This document shows, piece by piece, positions 11,999 to 35,376 of a DNA stretch of 64,000 nt. This DNA comes from Lota lota (Eukaryota; Chordata; Actinopteri; Gadiformes; Lotidae), in contig JACYXH010000473.1 of assembly GCA_026745465.1 (NCBI GenBank), positions 8,083,191 to 8,147,190 of the forward strand, given 5' to 3'. Within the stretch, counting starts at the first letter, position 1; every line of letters begins with the position of its first letter. Made by a program: the position numbers and the translations under genes. The notes under the pieces are model-generated. The model was not told the origin of the DNA and did no database searches. It saw only the letters and a program-made list of their open reading frames with translations.

Positions 11999-12028
11999 CT
12001 TACTGCGGACCAACGCTTATATAACTTT

Positions 12029-12302
12029 TTAACAGAGGTGTCATCGTAGCATAAACACAGGTGTCACACAACACCATTGCTGGTACTTTGACACACATCA
12101 ATGTAACACCTGCCTACCTACCCAATGTTAATGTTGGGGGATACACCTGTGTTTGCCCTGCTATGAAAAGGGGGGATGGTCAATGTGTCCTATCGTCACT
12201 AGTTGAGTCTACTACCCGTGCCGTGGTACATGAAAAGAGCAGACTCATAATTAGTGTTATGAGCAACACCTGTGTTTGTCCTACGATGACACCTTTGTTA
12301 AA
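12029..12302. mobile_element. MITE-like inverted-repeat element, copy 2
   Basis: Terminal inverted repeats of roughly 45 bases. The left end reads ttaacagaggtgtcatcg, and the reverse complement of the right end reads ttaacaaaggtgtcatcg. Both then continue through a taaacacaggtgt or acaaacacaggtgt string. The flanking tttt/aaaa extends the symmetry. It has no coding capacity. It is related to the element at 6533-6700. Confidence 0.7.
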
Positions 12303-13290
12303 AGGGTTTATTTATTCCCCCAGCATATACTACCAGAGTGACCAGTAGCTATCAAGAAATATCTAAAACAGTCCATTCATGATAATATTTGTTTTTAAAT
12401 ATCACAGATCCAACTTTTCCGGATTGGAAGTAAACCACTTCTAAACTTTAAACCATGTTATTACCACCTATTATGTATTGATTACAGATTAACTATGTCT
12501 TTTATATCGCCTCCTCATGGGTAATAAATTTTCAATAAAATAATGAAATTGAATTACTCATTAATCTTTGGTTGGCTTTGGTCCTGCAGAAAGTGCCTCT
12601 GAGACTCAGCAGATAAATGATGGTCTGCATGGACTGTCCTTTGCGTACCACTTGGATTAGGATATGAAGCAACCTTCGATCTTTGCTCTGGTCTTTTTTG
12701 GGTGACATGATCACATGATGGTCCTTATGGCCTGATCGGACCTAAACCACAACAATCCGGTATGTGTGTGAAACACAAAGAGCTTATTAACTATTTTGGT
12801 TGTTCATGATGTTTGCTTGTTTGTGAGAATCTGGTGTTTGCTTTCGTTTAATTTGCGATGTTGTGACCTCAACAAAACCCAATTACAATTGGGTTTTGTT
12901 GAGGTACAATACAGATTACCATTAGTACCGATATATGATGTTCAAAACATACAACTGACAGCTCAGAATAGTTAAGACCTAGTATGAATTAAACATATTA
13001 CATTCATTTAGCTGACGCTAAAAGTGCAAGAATAAGGTGTTTACATAAAATTCATCAAATCAGCAAACCTTTTCCAGTGCTATTCTATAGGAAAAAGAAT
13101 GAATACCAATCATAACAAAACATATCAATCATCAACGTGTCCATGGCTGTATCTGTGCACTTTACATAGTTGTTGTTGAAACATGGAGCGCAATTAATAA
13201 AAGCACACCAATAAAAGGTGACACGCCACAGTCCATGCAGAGAACTTCGGACAGAGGTTTGTCGTGCTGATTTATTGGATAACAACATCG
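12303..13290. other. Intergenic region between the apoA-IV-like and apoE genes
   Basis: AT-rich. It contains a perfect 18-base-arm hairpin at 12866-12905 and a SINE-tail remnant near 13008. A 60-codon minus-strand open frame at 12532-12714 has a leucine-rich helical look but no confident family. No apoC-type small exon was recognised. Confidence 0.5.
12866..12905. repeat. Perfect 18-bp inverted repeat with a 4-base loop
   Basis: Left arm 12866-12883 (acctcaacaaaacccaat) and right arm 12888-12905 (attgggttttgttgaggt), with loop taca. The arms pair without mismatch. Confidence 0.95.
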
Positions 13291-13299
13291 GCGAGCAGC

Positions 13300-13357
13300 T
13301 TAAATACAACTCTCTGCCTTTCTGGGCTGCTCTGTCCACACACAGGATATCACTAAG
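13300..13357 (+). promoter_or_regulatory. apoeb: apoE core promoter and untranslated exon 1
   Basis: A TATA-like ttaaata at 13300-13306 lies upstream of an exon ending at 13357 in a strong donor (ctaag/gtgagt). The next exon carries the ATG at 13733. Confidence 0.55.
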
Positions 13358-13732
13358 GTGAGTTTTACTCTGACATGGGAATTACCAAATACTCATTATG
13401 CTTATACTTATACTTGTATAATTATGTAAGGTTGTACATATGGTTAGGTTAGATGTGGGTTAGGTGAGGTTCGATTTATTTTGCAAGCGCTTTGTTGACT
13501 GTGAATGACTCTTGATTAAAAAGACTATTAATACTACATTAATAATAATTATTAATATTAATAAAGGTTATATATTTCTTTGTGATTATTGGTGTAATTA
13601 TTCAACTACGTATTGTTACAATCATATCAGTATGGAATGCAAATGGTTAAATTAATTTGAGAATAAATAAAGAATTTGGCCATGTTGCAGAACTACGATA
13701 TCATTAAATTCCAGTTGACTTTCGGATTCAGC

Positions 13733-14496
13733 ATGAAGTTCTTGGCAGTGGTTCTCACCCTGGTAGCCTTCTCAGGTATCAAATATTTGATTTCCAATTC
13801 ATCATACCTAAAAATTGCATCAATTTTGATAGTATGGTTTAATTGTTCCCTGACTCACTTTTAAGTCGGGTTCAGAAAAAGCGTATGCTAAATGACTAAA
13901 TGCAAAATGGTGGTTCTAACCAGGTTGCCATGGACGCATGCTGCCCCAGGACGAGGCCCGGAGCGCCTGGGAGACGGCGGTGGACAGTATCAGAGACTAC
14001 TTCTCAGACCTGGTCCAGGACCTCCAGAAGACCCAGATGGTCCGGGAGCTAGAGTGAGTTCAGGTTTCTGTTCTTCAGTTAGAAAACCAACTGATCATAG
14101 GCCACATAAGAGAAAGACGCCAGACATGGTTTAGATGCTAAAGAAGAATTAAAGCAGGGAAACACAAATGAGGGGAAATCGTACTAACTTTGTCTATGGA
14201 TTATTTATGTGGTTGCTTTACTTTAACCGTACTATTTACTATTCAGTCATTCAGTCATTCATTAACAGACGGCAGGGTTAGCGCATCCAGTGCAGGGACT
14301 GAGGATCCAACCCCCCTGACCACTTGACTATCCTTCGGTTATAAAGCCAACTGATCACAGGCCAACTATGAGACCCCCAACAGGGTCAAAAACAGTAGAG
14401 CTGAAAAACTCAGCAGCATATATAACATCAAAGCACCCTAAAACCCACCTCACCACCAGACCATCCGGCCCCTCCGAACCCTAAATCCTCGGTCTT

Positions 14497-14528
<32 letters not shown>

Positions 14529-15463
14529 TTCTAGCACCCTGACCCAGGACAGCCTGGCGGAGCTGGCCCTCTACAGGGACAACATCCACAGCAAGGTAGG
14601 GCCCTACACCCAGGAGCAGGCGGAGCAGCTAGCCAGCGACCTGCAGGCACTGGGGGAGAAGCTGCGCACCAACCTGGCCGACGCCGGCCAGCGTGCGGCT
14701 GAGTACAGCCAGGAGCTGCAGAGCGTGCTGGAGCAGTCCGCCAGCGAAATCGGCACCACCTTCAACGCCTACGCCCGCAAGATCCGCAAGAGGGTGAACA
14801 AGGACACGGTGCAGTTCAACAAGTGAGTCCGGGCCCAGTGGGGGTGTAAAGGGGTGGGGCCTTTTTTTCTTTCATTGTTCAGCACACACTTTTATCCAAT
14901 GCATCTTACAGTGAATTCAGATAGATGAAGGAGCAGGTGTATAGGCTAGGCCTCTTACTATTTAGTGATATAGCAGATTCTTTCATCTAAAGCATTTTAC
15001 AATGGATTCAGATCCAGGTCATAAAGGACCAGGTAGGGGCTAGGGCATCTTAATAAATTGTCAAGCTTTGGACCCAAAGGCTTTAGACCCCACCGCTTTA
15101 CACAATCCATTAATATCGACAAACTAATCTCAATGCCTCTTTTGCTCGTCCTATTTCTCTAGGAATGTCATCGACTACGTTGAGGAGCTCCGGTGGCGCA
15201 CCTCGGACAACGCGCGGGACATCCAGACCAAGATGGAGCCCTTATTGGCCCAGGTGCGCGACAACGCCCAGGAGAAATTCAGCACGATCGACCGCCTGCT
15301 GAAGACCCAGGCCGAAGACGTGACCAACAAGTTCCAGAGCTCCGCCGAGGAATTCCGCCAGCGGTTCGTAAAGACCGTGGAGAAACTGCACTCCACCCTG
15401 GAGGAGAAGGTGGATGAACTCAGCGAATGGTTCACCGCGAACACCGCTATGTTCCGCGCATAG
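13733..15463 (+). CDS. apoeb: Apolipoprotein E
   Basis: A secreted ligand for LDL-receptor-family uptake of lipoproteins. Coding exons 13733-13775, 13924-14053, 14535-14822 and 15163-15463 join in phase (253 residues). The signal peptide MKFLAVVLTLVAFSG precedes CHGRML. Residues about 80-135 form amphipathic helices. Residues 139-148 read RKIRKRVNKD, aligning with the basic receptor- and heparin-binding stretch of mammalian apoE (RKLRKRLLRD). That motif separates it from the apoA-IV-like neighbours. An intron splits the helical region after the binding motif (between 14822 and 15163), whereas mammalian APOE keeps this region in one exon. The acceptor at 14534 is preceded by about 31 consecutive C. 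Polyadenylation signal near 15670. The ortholog name apoeb assumes the zebrafish tomm40-linked copy. Confidence 0.9.
14498..14528 (+). repeat. Poly-C tract (about 31 C) forming the apoE intron 3 pyrimidine tract
   Basis: An uninterrupted run of C is followed by ttctag and the exon at 14535. Confidence 0.9.
14878..15110 (-). mobile_element. Two SINE fragments in an apoE intron
   Basis: Reversed SINE tails begin at about 14882 (cttttatccaatgcatcttac) and 14968 (atagcagattctttcatc). Each is followed by the agcaggt or accaggtaggggc body found in the other copies. Confidence 0.55.
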
Positions 15464-16333
15464 ACGGAAGACCCGATGACCAGAGACGCTGCAGCAGCCA
15501 AAATACTTCTGTTTGAACACAATCTATCAATATCTTTAAGTTTGAAGGAAATGTTTCATTCCTTTACATCATTATGATCAATTGAATGTGTCGTTGGCAC
15601 CACCCACAGACATTTCAAATATCTGAAATCACTGCATTTCTCTTTCTCATTGTAGCATCTGTAGTGATACAATAAAATCATCTCAGCTCATGCGTGTTGT
15701 CGTTTTCATTGGCTATGCATCTTACACTTTCTTCTTGTCAACCCCTTTGAGAATCCAAAGCATAGTTTCAGCATTCAAGTTCAACTTTTCTCTCTGTTGG
15801 CTGCTGCCCTTTGGCTGGTGATGAAAGAATTGTACACGAAGGTGTCGGTTGCAAGCAGCAGATGGCGGTATTGCAAACGCGACCGTACAGTAGTTATTAC
15901 AGTCGAACAAGAAATAATACAGTTGTACGGTTTCTCTGTGGCCTATTTCTTTGCATACTCTGAATACAAAATAGTCCTCTATTTTTCAAAAGACTGTTCA
16001 TACATGCAATTTGATTTGACTGTGAAAATACAATTCAGCCCGCTTTCCCAGGGTCCCGCCCATAGGGTCCCATCCGTCTTACCAATCAGATCGTCCGGCG
16101 CCACACGTGAAGCCATGGCACCATGAAACCGAACTATGACCACCGGACAGCCAATGATATCCCGCTATACCACTCACCCCAGCCAATAGCGTCACAGACC
16201 ATTCGTAGTTTACATCCGCATTTCGGTTAGGTTCGGTAGATCCAGCAACAAATGTTTTATGCCGAAAATAGTATAGTCACGATGTTTAATAATCACAGAT
16301 ACGTTTTTTATCTGAATTGCTAATACATCCGCG
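15464..16333. other. apoE 3' UTR and msto1 promoter region
   Basis: The AATAAA of apoE lies near 15670. From about 16030 the sequence becomes CpG-richer and holds CCAAT-box strings (accaatcag near 16080, agccaatg near 16149, agccaatag near 16183), which fits the msto1 promoter. No other exon was seen. Confidence 0.5.
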
Positions 16334-22178
<5,845 letters not shown>

Positions 22179-23616
22179 CGGCGACGCTCGGCGATGACAC
22201 GCGGCCGTGAAGGACACTGACGGGCTCGACGGCACAGAATGATGAGGTCATCATAACGCGAATGAGGACGTCCTCATGATGTGGATGATGATGTCATAAT
22301 GTGGACGATGACATCATAATACTGAGGACGATGAGGTTGTCACACTGTGGAGGAGGATGATTATGATGATGACGATGATGATGTCATCATAAGGTGAATA
22401 GTCATCAGCACTTAGTAACTGTTTTGCATATGCATGAACCACACAGTAGCAGACACGACAGAAAACTGTTATACTGTTATATAAATATAGGAACAATACA
22501 TAAAAATTGGAGCTTTCATTGTAAACAGAACAACATTAATCCCATCTAGGTAGTATAGACTCTATAAGCATGTAGAGTACATGTTTAGTTCTAGTATTCA
22601 ATAAGAGGGATGGATAGCGCATAAGGATTACGAATGAATGGTTGTTACTGACTAATTAAATGTTTTATACTACCGGTACCTTTGTTGTTCCTGTTAGTTG
22701 TCAGTGGTTCTCATTTAGTGAATGTCTAAAAACCCTAACAGACAGATATATACAGCCAACGAATATTTAGTTTAAATGTGGTCAAATAGCGCCGTTCATA
22801 GCTCAGCTGAACATAGCAAACAATTAAGAAAACCAACTGTGTAACAACAACCGGCCTCTTGGTGGTGCCAAAACACAGCCAAACGGTACTGACACATGCA
22901 TGGACATGGCCACAAAAGAAGGGCATTGAGTTGTTCCAGGTAACTTCCAATTTGGATTTCTTCCCCCAAAATCTGCTTCGATAATATGTCGTCGGTCATC
23001 ATTGTAAGTTTATGAATTCGACGTATATAGGTAATGTGGATATTCATAAATGGGTTTTTATTGAATAGGTAACGTTAGTTTTATTTCACATTACGTGGCC
23101 ACGGAGTTAACAGTTTGGCTAATGAGCTAAATACGATTGCAGTCGACTACGAACATGGAAACCTTTTAATAAGGTGTATATAAATACAAACAATATAACA
23201 ATAGAAATACATCGAGGATGTCTCCCCGACGGTCGGCAGTGCATTTGTTTGAAACTACAGTGTATTCCTAAATCTTACAACAAAATGTTATGTCTAGCTC
23301 TAAACTACATAATTGGTTTTGGTTTCTACAGTTCCATTGCAGAAAGCAGCTAATTATTGATGAACGTGTGGTTAACCGAGCTCGTACACAGATTTGGACA
23401 ATAAATGGCCAAGTATGTTTAGCATCGGTCGAGACTCGAACCCGAGGCCATGAACTGACTCCGACAGGACGACAATACTATCTTGGGATTCTGATACACC
23501 ATACTACGAACGTTTGAAAGACGAATACTGAATACAAGTGATCACATGTACAGTAACAGTATATAGGAGAAAATAATGTGTAGAAATTGCACAATCGGTT
23601 TGAGGTTCTCTCATAC
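22179..23616. other. msto1 3' UTR and intergenic sequence
   Basis: GATGA/GATGATGTCAT-type short repeats fill 22225-22395. The rest is AT-rich with no exon. A decayed tRNA-like T-arm occurs on the minus strand near 23432-23450 (tcgggttcgagtctcga), possibly a tRNA or SINE relic. Confidence 0.45.
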
Positions 23617-23689
23617 GGGCTAGTGGCGCAATGGATAACGCGTCTGACTACGGATCAGAAGATTCCAGGTTCGACTCCTGGCTAGCTCG
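23617..23689 (+). tRNA. tRNA-Arg (anticodon ACG), copy 1
   Basis: A full 73-base cloverleaf. The acceptor stem GGGCTAG pairs with CTAGCTC, with discriminator G. The anticodon stem TCTGA/TCAGA encloses loop CTACGGA, with anticodon ACG. The T-arm is CCAGG-TTCGACT-CCTGG. An internal A box (tggcgcaatgg) and B box (ggttcgactcc) are present. A T-run begins about 8 bases after the end and serves as the Pol III terminator. It decodes CGU (and CGC/CGA after A34-to-I editing). Confidence 0.97.
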
Positions 23690-23829
23690 AATTAAATTTT
23701 TTTTATATTCTAATAAAATTTGGTTAAATAGGGTTAGGGTTATATTTAGCACCAGGTTATTATTAACACAACGGAAAATGGATTGGAGGTTAACGGATAT
23801 CGTTGCCGTCCAAATCTTATCCATATGTG

Positions 23830-23896
23830 GACCAATCGCATCTTCCCCCTTCCATTTCTTCTGTTGACCAATCGCATCTTCCCCCTTCCATTTTTC
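23830..23896. repeat. Short tandem duplication between the tRNA genes
   Basis: The string accaatcgcatcttccccc plus a following ttccatttcttct occurs twice, spaced about 37 bases apart. Confidence 0.85.
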
Positions 23897-23963
23897 TCCA
23901 TTTCTTACACCGCCGCTAAGCCAATCACAAACAGTTGACGGACAGGTGACTGAAGGCACATAC

Positions 23964-24036
23964 GGGCTAGTGGCGCAATGGATAACGCGTCTGACTACGG
24001 ATCAGAAGATTCCAGGTTCGACTCCTGGCTAGCTCG
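23964..24036 (+). tRNA. tRNA-Arg (anticodon ACG), copy 2
   Basis: Sequence identical to copy 1 over all 73 bases, 347 bases downstream. The downstream flank is also duplicated: the ttaatatttatttatatttt stretch, the taaatagggt stretch and gattggaggttaacggatat. This shows a segmental tandem duplication of a tRNA gene with about 120 bases of flank. Confidence 0.97.
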
Positions 24037-24152
24037 AATTTAATATTTATTTATATTTTAATAAAATTAGGTTAAATAGGGTCAGGGTTATTTATATTTA
24101 GCACCAGGTTATTAACACAACGGAAAACGGATTGGAGGTTAACGGATATCGT

Positions 24153-25187
24153 ATATAATATATTTACACATGAGCAACCGTTATGTACCGTTGCATTTGC
24201 CGCAAGTTCAAAAATGCACTTTTACGCGGTAGATAATCCTCACATTAGATGAGTTCACAAAGTAAAAGCTTTCTAACTTCCTTAACTAATCATGGATTGC
24301 ATTATCATTTTCATAAAGCATTGACGCATTAATAGTTTCTACACCATTAACGCCTAATAAATGATCAAATAAACCACTCATTTATCATTAATAGTTGATT
24401 ATGCTTTATACATTCACTAAAAATGTAATATTTCAAAGATGCAGATATTCTGAAGCGCTGCCCATGGTGCTTCTACAATAAATTTTATTGGTTAAACCGC
24501 AGCAACATGTGGAAATGTCAATAAACAATTTCCTAATCTCAACCAACAGCTGCATTCAATTTATTCAAAATGACCACCATTACACTGCACAAGCAGGTTC
24601 TCCAAACTTCAAATCACCTATTGATAAGTAAGACTTCGATTTAGTTTCAGACTGGGATAGATCGGCCCAGGTCCTTCTTTCAGTGGTTATGCATCCACAC
24701 TCTTGCTCTTTTACAATACAACACCACGTAATACATAAAATAATGAAACGTAGGACAACAAAATAATCGTGTTTTAGTTTTTATTCTGAAAGGAAACAAA
24801 AAAAAGTTTTCTAAACGGCTTGAAGTCACAGAAGGAAAAACAAAAAAAGCCTGACCCAGCACATTACTGGAACAATGCATACCTGTGATAAAACTGCTCT
24901 AGCACATACCATTTCATTTAATCCACTTAAAAACGCATAAAACTAGGCTTTCAACCCCTATTACTTTGCAAACACTCCCTTGAGAGACTATCTGAAAAAA
25001 TATCCACATTATGTCAAATAAAAAAATTGAAGCATGTCCGGGAAGGTCACATTGATAAGGAGTGGCCAGGGTTCTACAGCTAATCATTAAAAAACGAACG
25101 GGAGAGACATGGAGGATCAGGGGAATGTAGACGAGGAGGACAACGACTCGGGGGTAAGGGCTCGTAGCAGACAGTACCGTGATTGGA
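24153..25187 (-). other. srsf4: srsf4 3' untranslated region and adjacent AT-rich sequence
   Basis: No coding exon. Minus-strand AATAAA signals lie at 24489-24484 and near 24784-24779, downstream of the srsf4 stop at 25188. Which is used is unknown. Confidence 0.5.
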
Positions 25188-29382
<4,195 letters not shown>

Positions 29383-29520
29383 GTTTAGAGTGTGTTTCTG
29401 CGATAGAGACGATGAGCACACTTGCACGATGTTGTGCGGCACGCCACACAATACGCGCCTGCGCAGTGGGCGGGTCTTGGTTATTGCCGCTCACGCTGAC
29501 GCGTGATCCGGTTTCTGTGC
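29383..29520 (-). promoter_or_regulatory. srsf4: srsf4 promoter, CpG and NRF1-like
   Basis: Just upstream of the ATG lie a tgcgcctgcgcagtgggcg-like string (NRF1-type gcctgcgca) and a GC box (gggcggg) near 29468. There is no TATA, as usual for a housekeeping gene. Confidence 0.5.
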
Positions 29521-30340
29521 AATTCTAAACTCTACTTTGTTTGGTGAACTTCATTGCAAAACACCTCTGATGCAATGTTTGCGTCATTTATTTGTCGACT
29601 GTTTATCTATAATCATCAATGAGAGTACGTTTGCCAATAAATACTTTTGGAAGAAAATTAATTACAGACTGGCGTGTGTTGTGTGTGACAGTTGGCCATA
29701 AGCCAAAAGTGTTGTAATTTCAACTAGTACATGTTATATCAAGTAAGCTACACACACTTGTGTTACAATACATTTACATAACAGATACATTACGTACTTT
29801 CAACAGTGTTTAGTGTAAGTCCTAGCTACTTTAAAACCCTATCTAAAGTCTCGAAGACTGTACAAACACTGTTGAAAGTACATTATGTCACATTGGGTGA
29901 CTCAGCGAGGGGCCACACACCACCAGTACAAACACTGTTGAAAGTACATTATGTCACATTGGGTGACTCAGCGAGGGGCCACACACCACCAACGTTAGTA
30001 GAGCCAGGATTTGAACCAGCGCTGTTAAGCTTCGTTGGGAGGGGCCAGCAAACTAATGAGCTGCTGGGTCGGTCGTCTGAACATGCGTGTCCCTTGCACA
30101 GCTCCAAACTTGTGGGGCACCCAGAATTGAAGACAAAGTGATGTAGCCTTTTCAATTTGCGATGAACTTAAAAATAAATCCGCAGTCCTGTTGATCGCTA
30201 GACATGAAGACATCGCGACCGGTTTAAAGAGACTGAATGGGGTGACGTCGATGAAGAACATAACGGTACTACACCGGTCGGATTAGCCTCTGCGTGCTAA
30301 CGTCCACACTGAGCACAGCACTAGGGATACTTCGTCAGCC
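29521..30340. other. srsf4-xkr8 spacer with a 66-bp tandem duplication
   Basis: It contains two perfect 66-base copies at 29860-29925 and 29926-29991. Part of the unit (aaacactgttgaaagtac) also occurs inverted at 29794-29811. A reversed tRNA-like B box (ggatttgaacc) lies near 30009. No exon was seen. Confidence 0.75.
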
Positions 30341-33416
<3,076 letters not shown>

Positions 33417-34600
33417 ATGCCGGGGGAGATCGGAGGGGAGTTAGCGCTGCTGCCCTGTGGAATGCTGGGAAACTACATGCCATCTCTTTTTTTTTATATC
33501 ACGTTGGTCAAATAAGGGCTTTAGACATGTTTTAAAAAGGAAATCAAAAAAACGAATGCACCTGCAGATGCAGACTTTTTCATGCTGCGTAGTGCTGTGG
33601 TATTTTAATAACCTTATTTCGTAATTCACAGAGTCGAGAAGCTATATTTTTTTAGTGTTTACAACCGTGGGTAAATTCTTCCATGTCGAAAACCAAATAA
33701 CCCTCCACTGTAGTGTGAATGTTTATTGTATGACATCCATTTGATTGTTGTCCGTGACTTGAAACACTCTTACACCTGTTCTTACTTTTGATGTTTTTTG
33801 GTTTTTGAAACGTTATGGATCAACATGTTTTGAAGTCATTTTTCGTGCGTTGCAACCAAGAGATTCTTTCAAAGAAAGCTGCCTTCACGTATTGTAATGT
33901 CAACCTTAAAGAAGTGGTTGCACACAGGTCAAGACAATCCTCAGATATTGTAATGTTTTCTGATGAAATTTGAGTCCCAGATCTTTGGGCAAGGATCTTG
34001 GGCAAGTCCCAACAAGGGCGAAGGCGAACATTCGTGGCCAAATTATATACATGTCATCGAATGTGAACATAGACATGTTATTCTCAATATCTACTTCTCT
34101 CCAATGCCTTCAGGCCTTTCTTTAGTTGAAATGCGCCACCACGTTTCCTTGGGAATAAGCGGCCCAATGCATATGTTCTCTGTGTACTTTGTCAATAAAG
34201 TAGCATTTGTTTTCTATGTTTAAACTGATCAGCCTTTTAGTGTAGGACAACCCAGTGTGTGGTTAACTCTGTGTTGGTTCAACTCTTTGCTGTCAGGGTT
34301 AGGGAAATACCCAAGTCTGATTCAATGAGGTATTCGAAATTATTATAAAATATTGTATTAAACAAAGAGGAACCATACCACTTATAGTGGAGTGTGCTAT
34401 ATTTGTTGAAATGGTAATATTTCATTATGGTTTAAAAAAAACACGTGACATTCACTGGTCTAGTCTACACCTCCTTTGGCAGGACGTCACAACGCCATGA
34501 GCTTTCAATAGCGAAAGCAGCTATTTTTATTGGGTGATATTTTATTGGGTGTGTAGACTGCAGTAGGCTCGCCTTGACGCATGACGTGATCAGACGAGGA
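33417..34600. other. 3' UTR of the first xkr8 copy and spacer
   Basis: AATAAA at 34194 in gtcaataaagt marks a likely transcript end. The rest is AT-rich with no exon. Confidence 0.55.
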
Positions 34601-34603
34601 GGG

Positions 34604-34786
34604 TTTATAGGAAAGGGAGTGGAGTAGTGGAGGGATCTAACTTTTCTTCAGTTTGGCTTTCATTACTGCATGGGACACCGCCACAACACCACTGCTGCGA
34701 GCTTTGAATGGACGGAGTTTGATTATAATACGTACACGAATAGATAGTTCAGTGTTTCACATTTTCAGAACAAATCGGCAAATCCC
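34604..34786 (+). promoter_or_regulatory. xkr8: Core promoter and 5' UTR of the second xkr8 copy
   Basis: A TATA-like tttatag at 34604-34610 lies about 180 bases before the ATG at 34787. Confidence 0.45.
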
Positions 34787-35300
34787 ATGGAGGGCAAAAT
34801 CACACTAAAGTACTCAATCTTGGACTTTGGATTCACATTTCTGGGGCAGATTTTCTTCGTGGTGGACATAGCGCTGGACGTATGGGCGATGGTACATTTG
34901 TACCGCGAAGGAGACTTCATCTACTTGGGGATTTTGGTCGCGTTTCTGGTGGGCTCTTCGGTTCTCGGACAGGCCTTCAGCTGGCTCTGGTATCGCTATG
35001 ACGACTACGAGACACGTACTAGTACAGAGGGCTCCGTGAACCCCCGGGTCCTTAAGATCCTGCACCTGTTCCAGTTGGGCGTCTACCTCAGGTGGTCTGA
35101 ACTGTTAACATACTATTATAACGAAGATCATATCCGCCAGGCAATCCTGTAGCTCGAAGGCATACGCTATCGTAATGTAAAGAATAATAAATACATATCA
35201 TAATACAAGTTCAAATAGGTTCGATAAAAAAAAACAAGATTATAATAACTAATAGCATTTGTAAAGCGCATTTCAAGGTTCCCAAAGCGCTTTGGCGCGC

Positions 35301-35376
<76 letters not shown>

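Noticed and set aside
23715-23745. Telomere-like gggttagggtta string beside the tRNA genes
   Set aside because: Only about two units, and the same stretch is part of the duplicated tRNA flank. It is not an interstitial telomere array.
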